A model generated the notes under the pieces. The model was given only the letters and a program-made list of their open reading frames with translations, searched no databases and had not been told where the DNA came from. A stretch of 47,998 nt of DNA from an uncultured Oscillospiraceae bacterium. GTDB lineage: Bacteria > Bacillota > Clostridia > Oscillospirales > Oscillospiraceae. The stretch is taken from positions 1-47,998 of the forward strand of contig CAKTGM010000012.1 in the NCBI GenBank assembly GCA_934561515.1. Direction: 5' to 3'. Shown here one piece after another: positions 31,832 through 38,890 of this stretch. Each line of letters starts with the position of its first letter. The first letter of the stretch is position 1. The position numbers and the translations under genes are program-made.

Positions 31832-33055
31832 ATGGACCGCATCATTCTGCACTGCGACTGCAACTGCTTTTTTGCCTCCTGCGAGCTTTTGAGCCATCCC
31901 GAGCTTCGCGCGCTGCCCGTCGCGGTCTGCGGCGACCCGACGGAGCGCCACGGCATCATCCTTGCCAAAAACGAGGCGGCCAAGCGCTGCGGCGTGAAGA
32001 CGGCGGAGACGATTCGCGAGGCAAAGCAAAAGTGCCCCGGCCTTGTCCTGCTGCCGCCGCACCACCGGCTCTACGAGGAATATTCGAAGAAGCTCAACGC
32101 CGTCTACGGCGAATATACCGACCTTGTCGAGCCCTTCGGCATCGACGAGAGCTGGCTCGATGTGACAGGCTCCCTGCACCTGTTCGGCGGCGACGCCAGG
32201 GCCCTTGCCGACACGCTGCGAGCGCGTATCCGGCGCGAATTCGGCCTGACCATCTCCGTCGGCGTTTCCTTCAACAAGGTCTTTGCCAAGCTTGGCAGCG
32301 ACTATAAAAAGCCCGACGCCACGACCGTCATCGCGCGCGAGAGCTGGCAGGACATCGTCTTTCCCCTGCCGGTGGGCGACCTTTTGTTCGTCGGGCGCAG
32401 CGCGCAGGAGCTTCTGGGGCGCTACGGCGTGCGCACGATCGGCGAGCTGTCCCGGTGCAGCGAGGAAATGCTCGAAACGCTGATGGGCAAGATGGGCTCT
32501 CAGCTCTACCGCTATGCAAACGGGCTGGACGACGCTCCCGTGCGCGGGGAGGGCGACCGCGAGCCGATCAAATCCGTCGGCAATTCGACGACCTTCCGCC
32601 GCGACTTAACGCGCTGGGACGAGGTGCAAAGCGGCATCTCCCTGCTCTCCGACAGCGTGGCGATGCGCCTTCGGCGGCACGGGCTCTACTGCGGCGGCGT
32701 GCAGGTCGGCATCAAGAACAGCCGCTTTCAGACCTTCTCCCGCCAGACAACGCTCGAGCACAGCACGCATCTGATGCGCGAGATCAACGACACGGCGCTG
32801 CAGCTTGCAAAGGAGCTGTGGAAAGCGCCCGACCCCATCCGGCTTTTGTCCGTCACGGCGCTGCACCTGACGGACGAGGCGCAGTCCTTCCGCCAGATAG
32901 ACCTCTTCGGCGCGGGCGAGGCGCAGCAGGAAAAGCAGGAGGCCGTCGAATCCGCGATGGACGCGCTGCGGCAGAAATTCGGCCGCGGCGTGATCTCCTA
33001 CGGCACTAAGAGCGGCGACATCACCGCCCGCCCCTCCGGCAAGGACGGGCAGTAA
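31832..33055 (+). CDS. dinB: DNA polymerase IV (Y-family translesion polymerase)
   Basis: A 407-residue error-prone polymerase that copies past damaged bases. The N-terminal palm has HCDCNCFFASCE (7-18, with the Firmicute-type D-C-N triplet and a Phe steric gate), followed by GIDESWLDVT near 107-116 with the catalytic Asp-Glu pair, SVGVSFNKVFAKLGSDYKKP (thumb entry) and a little-finger domain with KSVGNSTTF. ATG 31832 has GAGGTGA 5-7 bases upstream. The GTG three codons earlier is less likely. It has its own promoter and a LexA-like box. Confidence 0.93.
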   Translation: MDRIILHCDCNCFFASCELLSHPELRALPVAVCGDPTERHGIILAKNEAAKRCGVKTAETIREAKQKCPGLVLLPPHHRLYEEYSKKLNAVYGEYTDLVEPFGIDESWLDVTGSLHLFGGDARALADTLRARIRREFGLTISVGVSFNKVFAKLGSDYKKPDATTVIARESWQDIVFPLPVGDLLFVGRSAQELLGRYGVRTIGELSRCSEEMLETLMGKMGSQLYRYANGLDDAPVRGEGDREPIKSVGNSTTFRRDLTRWDEVQSGISLLSDSVAMRLRRHGLYCGGVQVGIKNSRFQTFSRQTTLEHSTHLMREINDTALQLAKELWKAPDPIRLLSVTALHLTDEAQSFRQIDLFGAGEAQQEKQEAVESAMDALRQKFGRGVISYGTKSGDITARPSGKDGQ

Positions 33056-33089
33056 GTGCCTCGCTCCCCTTCCCTTTTTGCTTTTCGCC

Positions 33090-33119
33090 TTGTCATGCCG
33101 CCGCGCGGTGTGCTACAAT
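33090..33119 (+). promoter_or_regulatory. Promoter of the membrane LuxR-type regulator
   Basis: TTGTCA (33090-33095), an 18-base spacer ending in TGC and TACAAT (33114-33119), an extended -10 type. Confidence 0.6.
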
Positions 33120-33182
33120 AAAACGATAAGGCCGGCGCTTACAGGCGCGCCGGGCGGAACGATCGCGGGAGGAAAACGAACC

Positions 33183-34865
33183 GTGTCCAGATTTACCCTT
33201 TCTGATTTTCATAGCATCCGGCGCTCCATGAAAAAGCGGCTGGCGGTCTATATGATCGCCCTCGGCGGCATTCTGGTGGCGGCGCTGATCGCAGGACTCT
33301 TCCTTCTCAACCAGCTCAAGAGCCCGCGCGAGGAGCTGGCCAAAACGCTGCGCTTCCGCATGGAGGCCTTCACCTCGGACATGGACAGTCTCTGGCGGAA
33401 TGTCGCCGTCATGGGCGTGCATCTTTCCGAGGATATGAGCGCGATCGTGGAGGCGCAGACGCACGATCTCTCTTCCCTCAGCGGCGACGCCGACGCGGTG
33501 GAGCGGCTGGAGGAAGCCATGCTGGAGCCGCTGTGCCAGTACGTCCGCCAGACGGACAGCTCCGGCGCCTTCGTGCTGCTGGACGCCTCCCTCGGCAGCA
33601 GCGGCACATACAGCGGTCTCTACGTGCAGCGCAGCAACGCCGCCCACACCACCAGCGGTCTGCTGCTCTACCGGGGCATGGCGGACATCGGGCGGCGGCA
33701 TGACGTGATGCCCCACCGCAAGTGGGCGCAGGAATTTGACCTCACGGAGTTCCCCGGCTTTGCCGAGCATCTGAGCACGGCGGCCATGCCCATCGAGCGC
33801 GACTGCCGCACAACGCCGCTGCTCACCCTGCCTGATACCTCAGAGCGGGCCATTCTTCTCACCGTGCCCGTGCTCGGAAGCGACGGCACAGTGTACGGGC
33901 TGTGCGGCTTTGCGGTCAACCAGACCTACTTTGCCTCCCACCATGCCCAGCCCTCCGGTGTCAACCGCCTTGCCTGCATCCTGTCGGGCGGGACGGAGGG
34001 ATTGGACGTTGCAAGCGGGCTGCAAACCTATCCCGCAGACGGCTTTTGCTTCGTGCCGGACGAGCGTCTGGCAGGAAGAAGCCTGCGCGAAGGGCTCACG
34101 GCCTACACCGGCTCGGAGCTTTCCTTCGTCGGGCTTTCCGCGCCCTTCATGGCCGCGAGCGGCGATCTTGAACCGCACGAGCTGACGGTGCTCATTCCCA
34201 AAAGCGACTACGACCGCGCCATGCTGAAAAGCCGGCTGCAAATCGGCGCGCTGCTGACGCTGCTGCTGCTCTTCGGCACGGTCTGCTGCCTGTTCTATAC
34301 CCACCGCTACCTGCGCCCCGTGCTGCGCGACATCGAGCTTCTCAACAAGGAGAACTGCGGCGGCGCGCAGATGACCTTCGACGAGCTGCTGCCCGTTTCG
34401 GCAAAGCTGCGCTTCCACGAGCGGACGATCACCGACCTTGAAACGGAAAAGCAGGACGCGCAGGAGCGGGCCGACCGCTTCCGCTCCCAGAACGAGCAGC
34501 TCATCAGCGAAAAGCAGGACCTGCAGGGCCAGATCGAGCAGGCGGAGAGCGACGCAAAGCTCCTTGCGCAGAAGCGCAAGGGCGAGCTCGACCCGGACGA
34601 GTACCATATGTTCCTCTCCTCCTACCAAAAGCTCGAGCCCGAGTCCCGCATCGTGATCGACGCCATGGCCGACGGGGTCAGCGTGCAGGAGCTTGCCGAA
34701 CAGCTGGGCAAAAAGACGAGCACGGTCTACTCCTATCGCAGAGACATCTATGAAAAGCTGGGCATTCAGGGCTCGAACAAGCTGCAGCGCCTGCGCCTGT
34801 GCGTCACGCTCATGCGGCGCGAGCAGGAGGCGGCCGCCGCCCGCGCAGAGAGCGCGCGGGATTAA
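33183..34865 (+). CDS. Membrane-anchored one-component regulator: Cache-like sensor, coiled coil, LuxR-type HTH
   Basis: A 560-residue protein I cannot name. A membrane helix at ~20-43 is followed by an extracytoplasmic region of about 300 residues shaped like a Cache sensor (it ends in a hydrophobic strand pair before the second helix at ~350-373). A long Glu/Gln/Lys-rich coiled coil at ~405-475 leads to a C-terminal helix-turn-helix of GerE/LuxR type: LEPESRIVIDAMADGVSVQELAEQL, then TSTVYSYRRDIYEKLGI. It thus looks like a transcription factor whose ligand sensor is outside and whose DNA-binding part is tethered to the membrane. GTG 33183 has GGGAGG about 10 bases upstream; the ATG at 33228 is the alternative. 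The flavodoxin gene follows after 54 bases. Confidence 0.75.
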   Translation: MSRFTLSDFHSIRRSMKKRLAVYMIALGGILVAALIAGLFLLNQLKSPREELAKTLRFRMEAFTSDMDSLWRNVAVMGVHLSEDMSAIVEAQTHDLSSLSGDADAVERLEEAMLEPLCQYVRQTDSSGAFVLLDASLGSSGTYSGLYVQRSNAAHTTSGLLLYRGMADIGRRHDVMPHRKWAQEFDLTEFPGFAEHLSTAAMPIERDCRTTPLLTLPDTSERAILLTVPVLGSDGTVYGLCGFAVNQTYFASHHAQPSGVNRLACILSGGTEGLDVASGLQTYPADGFCFVPDERLAGRSLREGLTAYTGSELSFVGLSAPFMAASGDLEPHELTVLIPKSDYDRAMLKSRLQIGALLTLLLLFGTVCCLFYTHRYLRPVLRDIELLNKENCGGAQMTFDELLPVSAKLRFHERTITDLETEKQDAQERADRFRSQNEQLISEKQDLQGQIEQAESDAKLLAQKRKGELDPDEYHMFLSSYQKLEPESRIVIDAMADGVSVQELAEQLGKKTSTVYSYRRDIYEKLGIQGSNKLQRLRLCVTLMRREQEAAAARAESARD

Positions 34866-34919
34866 GCCCCGCGCAGAATAACAAACAGGCGCGGCAGCGC
34901 ACAAGGGAAAGGAAGCAAT

Positions 34920-35426
34920 ATGATGCATCAGGAACGATATTCGATCATTTACAGCAGTGCGACCGGCAACACCAGGCTGCTCGCCGACACGATCCGCGCG
35001 GCGCTGCCGGAGGAAAAGTGCGACTACTTCGGCCCCTGCGATGGCGCAGAGGCAAGATCCGACCTTGTCTACGTCGGCTTCTGGACGGACAAGGGGAACG
35101 CGGATGCCGCCGCGCTCGCGCTGCTGACCGCACTGCGCAATAAGAAGCTCTTCCTCTTCGGCACGGCGGGCTTCGGCGGCAGCGAGGCGTATTTCAGCAA
35201 GGTTCTCGGCCGCGTCCGCGAGAGCATCGACGCAAGCAACACCATCGTAGGGGAATATATGTGCCAGGGCAAAATGCCGCAGGCGGTGAAGGCTCGCTAT
35301 CTCAAGATGAAGGCGCAGCCCGAGCCCCCGGCGAATCTTGATATGCTGATCGAGAACTTCGACCGCGCCCTGCCGCATCCGGACGCGGCGGATCTTGAAG
35401 CGCTGCGTCAGGCCATCCTGAACTGA
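34920..35426 (+). CDS. Small flavodoxin-fold protein (BilS-like)
   Basis: A 168-residue protein with an FMN-binding flavodoxin fold: the phosphate loop SSATGNT at 12-18, FGTAGFGG near 80-87 and an N-terminal YSIIYS strand. The pattern VGFWTDKG, FGTAGFGG and YMCQGKMPQAV..RY recalls the flavodoxin partner (BilS) of gut bilirubin reductase. I make that match from memory and no reductase gene lies nearby, so it stays a suggestion. It should carry electrons to a reductase. ATG 34920 or 34923 follows AAAGGAAG. It is read after the membrane LuxR-type regulator, with a 54-base gap, and ends at a strong bidirectional terminator. Confidence 0.8.
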   Translation: MMHQERYSIIYSSATGNTRLLADTIRAALPEEKCDYFGPCDGAEARSDLVYVGFWTDKGNADAAALALLTALRNKKLFLFGTAGFGGSEAYFSKVLGRVRESIDASNTIVGEYMCQGKMPQAVKARYLKMKAQPEPPANLDMLIENFDRALPHPDAADLEALRQAILN

Positions 35427-35438
35427 TCGTACCGGCGC

Positions 35439-35474
35439 AAAACCCCTCCCGGGCAGCCGCCCGGGAGGGGTTTT
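35439..35474. terminator. Bidirectional terminator between convergent genes
   Basis: A 15-base perfect repeat (35439-35453 with 35460-35474), with A and T runs on the two sides, serves both the flavodoxin (plus) and thioredoxin (minus) genes. Confidence 0.9.
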
Positions 35475-35491
35475 ACTGTTGAAGCTGCGAT

Positions 35492-35812
35492 TTACTGCAC
35501 GCTCCGCACCAGCTTGGTAAGCTCCGCCTTGGAGCGGTAGCCCACCGTCTTTGCGACGGCCTTGCCGTCCTTGAAGAGCACCAGCATCGGGATGCTGTCC
35601 ACCTGAAAGCGCATGGCAAGCTCCATCTGCTCGTCCACATTGATCTTGCCGACCCTGAGGGTATCGGCGTTCTCCTCGGCGATCTCGCGCAGCACGGGGG
35701 CGAGCATTTTGCACGGGCCGCACCAGTTGGCGTAAAAGTCCAGCAGGACGGGCTTATCGGACTGCAATACCTCGGTTTCAAAATTCAAAGCGGTGATGTT
35801 CAATTCGGCCAT
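35492..35812 (-). CDS. trxA: Thioredoxin
   Basis: A 106-residue cytoplasmic disulfide reductase. The active site WCGPCK is at 30-35, the Asp/Phe/Ala strand DFYANW precedes it and the cis-Pro loop is VDSIPML near 71-77. ATG 35812 has AAAGGAG with an 8-base spacer. It lies 65 bases after a ferredoxin-thioredoxin reductase catalytic chain, which is a likely electron donor (inference). No NADPH-dependent thioredoxin reductase gene is next to it. Confidence 0.95.
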   Translation of the reverse strand: MAELNITALNFETEVLQSDKPVLLDFYANWCGPCKMLAPVLREIAEENADTLRVGKINVDEQMELAMRFQVDSIPMLVLFKDGKAVAKTVGYRSKAELTKLVRSVQ

Positions 35813-35877
35813 GGTTGTGGCTCCTTTCTGTTTTCTTATTTCTATCGGTTCTGCCGCGCCTTGCGCGGGGAAGGGAT

Positions 35878-36081
35878 TCATTCCTGCAGGGACTTATAGT
35901 AGAGCATACAGTGGCAGAAGCCCTCGTAGCTTGGGTCAGCGATCTGGCCTTTGAACTCCTTGCACATACACTTTGTTTCCTCCGTGCGCTCTCTGCGGCA
36001 GGGGCAGTACCCGCCGGTGCGCTTGAGGCCCTCGCGGATGGTCTGAACGATCTCCTGATCGGGATTGAGCGTGATCTTCAT
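35878..36081 (-). CDS. Ferredoxin-thioredoxin reductase catalytic (beta) chain
   Basis: A 67-residue protein with the three Cys-x-Cys pairs of the family: CPC 26-28, CMC 38-40 and CHC 56-58, plus a conserved GFCHCMLYYK end. In this family four of the cysteines hold a 4Fe-4S cluster and two form the redox-active disulfide that passes electrons from ferredoxin to thioredoxin. Plant and cyanobacterial enzymes also have a variable chain; none is found here, as in anaerobic bacteria with stand-alone catalytic chains. ATG 36081 has GAGGG close upstream. A TATGAT -10 box at 36117-36112 lacks a clear -35. It is read before thioredoxin. Confidence 0.85.
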   Translation of the reverse strand: MKITLNPDQEIVQTIREGLKRTGGYCPCRRERTEETKCMCKEFKGQIADPSYEGFCHCMLYYKSLQE

Positions 36082-36159
36082 GTGCGTTCCCTCTTTCTTT
36101 GTTGTGGCTCTATCATAGCGCGAAAGCACGCGGCTTTCCGTGACAAGGTCACATTGGCG

Positions 36160-36198
36160 AAAAAAAAGAGTCCGGCGCTCTCTAGCGCCGGACTCTTT
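36160..36198 (-). terminator. Terminator of the two-membrane-protein unit
   Basis: A 15-base stem (36165-36179 with 36184-36198) followed by eight Ts on the minus strand (36167-36160). It lies 7 bases after the stop of the 221-residue membrane protein. Confidence 0.9.
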
Positions 36199-36205
36199 GC
36201 GTTCT

Positions 36206-36871
36206 TTACTTGCACTCCTGCTTCATGGCGCGGTAGCCGATCAGCACCGTCCACACATAGGCGCAGGTCTTGGGGATCATCAGCATACCGATCATGGGGA
36301 TCGTGCCCGCCCACAGCACCACGGGGATATAGAAGCCAAAGCTCAGCACGATGGTCAGCCACATCCAGCGGAAGGCGCTGTCGCCGCGCTCCTTGGCGCT
36401 GCGGTAGAAGAGCACGATGATGAGAAGGCCCAGAATAGCGAAGGGAATGTTGCGATAGATGCCCCAGGAGAGCGGGGAGGCGGCGCTCAGCCACCGGTTC
36501 TGCGGCATCATGCAGAGGATGACGCGCGCGGCGGCAAGGACGTACACGGCGGCGGTCAGGCCCGCCTTGCCCTTGACCTCATAGCGCTTGCGCCACACAT
36601 AGTAGAGTAGCACATAGAAGACCGTCATCGTGATGGAGGTGATCCACTTGCCAAGGCCGAGGGGAACGGTATAGTTCTCAAGGCCCGTGGTGCACAGCGC
36701 CAGCGCGCGGGGAACGAGATGGAACGAGTCGCCTGCCCCCAGCACGACCGCCATCAGGCCGAAGAGCCTGAACTGAGCGCTGCCCTTGCTCCCGCGGATC
36801 ATCAGAATGCCGATGGTGATGACCGAGATGAGATAAACGGCATCAAAAAGTGTTTCAACGATTGCCTGCAT
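36206..36871 (-). CDS. Unrecognised seven-helix membrane protein
   Basis: A 221-residue, very hydrophobic protein with about seven membrane helices. I do not recognise the family. Polar residues inside the helices (GAGDSFHLVPR near 45-55, NYTVPLGLGKWITSIT near 65-80, YRNIPF near 140) could line a binding pocket. ATG 36871 starts 24 bases after the stop of the smaller membrane protein, and a strong terminator follows, so the two form one unit. The TetR-type regulator upstream and its operators (see 37345-37357) suggest inducible expression, as for efflux or lipid-related membrane proteins. Confidence 0.7.
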   Translation of the reverse strand: MQAIVETLFDAVYLISVITIGILMIRGSKGSAQFRLFGLMAVVLGAGDSFHLVPRALALCTTGLENYTVPLGLGKWITSITMTVFYVLLYYVWRKRYEVKGKAGLTAAVYVLAAARVILCMMPQNRWLSAASPLSWGIYRNIPFAILGLLIIVLFYRSAKERGDSAFRWMWLTIVLSFGFYIPVVLWAGTIPMIGMLMIPKTCAYVWTVLIGYRAMKQECK

Positions 36872-36895
36872 AGTTTGTTTTCCTCTTTTCCTGAA

Positions 36896-37324
36896 TCATT
36901 CGTTGCCTTTGGCGGCGGCTTTTGCCGCCTTGCCGAAGTTGCAGCCAAACAGCAGCTCCGCCAGCAGAAGCGAAGCGCCGAGACCGGTGTAGAAAAATGC
37001 GATGAAGCGCTCGGGCGCGAGCCCGCTTGAGCGCAGCGCAATGCCGCCGCTCATCATTACCGCCATGATCGCAAAGGACTTAAAGTCAAAAAACTTGAGG
37101 AAGAAGTGGCGCTCCTCCTCGTAGGCGCGGATGCGCGCGGTGTGCTTTTTGACAAGCTTGCCGAAAATGAACTTCTGGAAGACGGCGAACACCGCTGCCG
37201 ACAGCAGATAGTTGACAAGCGCGCGATAGGCGGGATAGGCCGAAAGTCCAATGCGAAGAATGTTGAAGCCCGCCGCGCTCCATACGAGACACGCGAGGAG
37301 CAGCAGCGTATTTCTTTTTACCAT
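36896..37324 (-). CDS. Unrecognised four-helix membrane protein
   Basis: A 142-residue protein with three to four membrane helices (~5-25, 30-55, 85-105, 108-130) and a charged cytoplasmic loop rich in Arg/Glu/Lys (~55-82, KLVKKHTARIRAYEEERHFF). Family unknown. ATG 37324 has AGGAGGT with an 8-base spacer. It is read with the 221-residue membrane protein and sits 74 bases after the TetR gene, with a TetR-type palindrome in that gap. Confidence 0.75.
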   Translation of the reverse strand: MVKRNTLLLLACLVWSAAGFNILRIGLSAYPAYRALVNYLLSAAVFAVFQKFIFGKLVKKHTARIRAYEEERHFFLKFFDFKSFAIMAVMMSGGIALRSSGLAPERFIAFFYTGLGASLLLAELLFGCNFGKAAKAAAKGNE

Positions 37325-37344
37325 CGTAAGTTACCTCCTATTGG

Positions 37345-37357
37345 TGAACGCTGTTCA
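37345..37357. promoter_or_regulatory. TetR-type operator before the membrane-protein pair
   Basis: TGAAC-GCT-GTTCA is the same half-site palindrome as in the TetR gene's own promoter (37974-37986), differing only in the 3-base centre. It lies 21 bases before the start codon of the membrane protein gene. Confidence 0.65.
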
Positions 37358-37368
37358 ATTTGCGGGGT

Positions 37369-37395
37369 TAAAAATTCCCGCAGCACTGCGGGAAT
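37369..37395 (-). terminator. Terminator of the TetR gene
   Basis: A 9-base stem (37374-37382 with 37387-37395) around GCAC, followed by TTTTTA on the minus strand. It immediately follows the TetR stop codon, so the membrane genes need their own promoter or read-through. Confidence 0.7.
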
Positions 37396-37398
37396 TCT

Positions 37399-37956
37399 TT
37401 AATAAAGCGTTCTGCGCACGATCTCCAGCACGGCAGAGGGGTCATAGTCCTGCCGCAGCAGCGCCGAGAGCATCTGAGAGAAGAGCACATCGGCAAATCT
37501 TTCCGCCGTGAAGCGCTCGTTGAAGGCGTCCCTGCGGATGTTCTCATCCTGCTTCAGAACCGTGCAGAGGCCTTCAAAAATATGCTGCCACGTCTGCTGC
37601 ATCCGCCGCTTGCCGTCGTCCTTCTCCTTGCGCATAAAGCCGAGAGAATGGAGGGTAAAAAAGCCCGGATAGCGCTCGCAGCCGTAGGCCATTCGCGCAT
37701 AGATCCACGTGATACACTCCTGCACATCATAAAAAACGGCGTCATCCTCCGGGCGGCGGAAGATCTCGCACCAGACGCTTTCCACTGTCGCGCCGATCAG
37801 GTCCGACTTGGAGTCGAAATAGTTGTAGATCGAGCCGACCGACACGCCGCACGCCGCCGCAACGGAGCGGATGCTCACCGCAGACCAGCCCTGCTTGCGG
37901 ATCAATTCCCGGCTGGCCTTCAGGATCTCATCTTTTGATGTTACGACCGTATTCAT
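37399..37956 (-). CDS. TetR/AcrR family transcriptional regulator
   Basis: A 185-residue repressor-type protein. The helix-turn-helix is at ~25-47 (VSIRSVAAACGVSVGSIYNYF), and the C-terminal part is the variable ligand pocket. ATG 37956 is chosen because the transcription start (near 37985) is only a few bases upstream of the earlier ATG at 37980. AAAGGGAAG precedes 37956. Its own promoter has a TGAAC-N3-GTTCA palindrome just downstream of the -10 box, so autoregulation is likely. The same palindrome before the adjacent membrane genes makes them probable targets. Confidence 0.92.
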   Translation of the reverse strand: MNTVVTSKDEILKASRELIRKQGWSAVSIRSVAAACGVSVGSIYNYFDSKSDLIGATVESVWCEIFRRPEDDAVFYDVQECITWIYARMAYGCERYPGFFTLHSLGFMRKEKDDGKRRMQQTWQHIFEGLCTVLKQDENIRRDAFNERFTAERFADVLFSQMLSALLRQDYDPSAVLEIVRRTLY

Positions 37957-37973
37957 ACGCTTCCCTTTCAATA

Positions 37974-37986
37974 TGAACATTGTTCA
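37974..37986. promoter_or_regulatory. TetR-type operator at its own start site
   Basis: TGAAC-ATT-GTTCA lies just downstream of the -10 box, over the predicted transcription start. It matches the palindrome at 37345-37357. Confidence 0.7.
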
Positions 37987-37991
37987 ATATC

Positions 37992-38019
37992 ATTATACGA
38001 AAACAAAGCCGTTTGTCAA
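37992..38019 (-). promoter_or_regulatory. Promoter of the TetR gene
   Basis: Perfect TTGACA (38019-38014), a 16-base spacer and perfect TATAAT (37997-37992). Confidence 0.85.
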
Positions 38020-38070
38020 GAGGGGTTCGACATTTTTTCGCGGCGCGCAGATGAGAACGGAACGCGCGGC

Positions 38071-38098
38071 TTGACAATCCGGCGCAAAGTATTATAAT
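38071..38098 (+). promoter_or_regulatory. Promoter of the DUF134-NifX / Crp operon
   Basis: Perfect TTGACA (38071-38076), a 16-base spacer and perfect TATAAT (38093-38098), divergent from the TetR promoter. Confidence 0.85.
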
Positions 38099-38111
38099 CG
38101 GTATATACCGA
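38098..38111. promoter_or_regulatory. 14-bp palindrome at the DUF134-NifX start site
   Basis: TCGGTATATACCGA is a perfect palindrome directly downstream of the -10 box. It would cover the transcription start, so it is a candidate operator, perhaps for the DUF134 helix-turn-helix itself (inference). Confidence 0.6.
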
Positions 38112-38130
38112 AAATGAAGGAGGTGCAGCC

Positions 38131-38889
38131 ATGCCAAGACCATCCCGCAGCCGCAGGATCTGCGCCGAGCCGCAGGTCAAAGCCTTCTCACCCGACAGCC
38201 CCATATCCGGCGAGCCGATCCTGCTGACGCTGGATGAATACGAGGTCATTCGCCTCGTAGACCTACAGCAGCAGACGCACGAGCAGTGCGCCGCGCAGAT
38301 GGACATTTCCCGCTCGACCGTGCAGGAGATCTGTGAGAGCGCACGGCGCAAGATCGCGGCCTGCCTCGTCTACGGAAAGCCCCTGCGCATCGGCGGCGGA
38401 AACTGCCGCATCTGCGGCGGACAGGAGCAGCAGGGCTGCACCCCCGCTTGCAGCAGGTGCAAACACAAATACAAAGGAGATCCCATCATGAAAATCGCAG
38501 TTACCTATGAAAACGGCATGATCTTCCAGCACTTCGGCCACACGGCACAGTTCAAGCTCTACGATGTATCGGACGGCAAGATCGTCCGCGCGGAGGTGGT
38601 AGACACCAACGGCAGCGGCCACGGCGCGCTGGCAGGCTTCCTGATGCAGCGCGGCGTGGATACCCTGATCTGCGGCGGCATCGGCGGCGGCGCGCAGGCG
38701 GCGCTGGCAGAGGCGGGCATCAAGCTCTACGGCGGCGTCAGCGGCGAGGCGGACGCGGCGGTCGCCGCGCTGCTGGTCGGAACCCTCGGCTATGACCCCA
38801 ACGTCCACTGCGACCACCATGACCACGAGCACGGCGAGGGCGGCCACAGCTGCGGTGACCACGGCTGCGGTCATCACGGCTGCCACTGA
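38131..38889 (+). CDS. DUF134 DNA-binding domain fused to a NifX/NifB-type cofactor-binding domain
   Basis: A 252-residue fusion. Residues 1-85 are a DUF134 helix-turn-helix (ending QMDISRSTVQEICESARRKI), followed by a Cys-rich stretch (CRICGG...CTPAC..CKHKYKG at ~91-117). Residues 120-220 are a dinitrogenase iron-molybdenum cofactor (NifX/NifB C-terminal) domain with FGHTAQF and CGGIGGGAQ. The tail (~228-252) is rich in His and Cys and probably binds metal. Related proteins outside nitrogen fixers are thought to handle metal clusters. ATG 38131 has AAGGAGG. A second strong ribosome site precedes Met 120, so the NifX part could also be made alone. One base separates it from the Crp/Fnr gene. 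Confidence 0.88.
   Translation: MPRPSRSRRICAEPQVKAFSPDSPISGEPILLTLDEYEVIRLVDLQQQTHEQCAAQMDISRSTVQEICESARRKIAACLVYGKPLRIGGGNCRICGGQEQQGCTPACSRCKHKYKGDPIMKIAVTYENGMIFQHFGHTAQFKLYDVSDGKIVRAEVVDTNGSGHGALAGFLMQRGVDTLICGGIGGGAQAALAEAGIKLYGGVSGEADAAVAALLVGTLGYDPNVHCDHHDHEHGEGGHSCGDHGCGHHGCH
38473..38490 (+). promoter_or_regulatory. Internal ribosome site before the NifX half
   Basis: AAAGGAGA (38473-38480) sits 7 bases before an in-frame ATG (38488-38490), which is Met 120 of the fusion and the natural start (MKIAVTYENG) of stand-alone NifX-type proteins. It may be a leftover of two separate genes or give a second product. Confidence 0.55.
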
Positions 38890-38890
38890 T

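Noticed and set aside
37345..37986. LexA boxes in the TetR region
   Set aside because: The palindromes are GAAC-N3-GTTC with a 3-base centre, not the 4-base centre of LexA sites, and both flank the TetR gene's targets.
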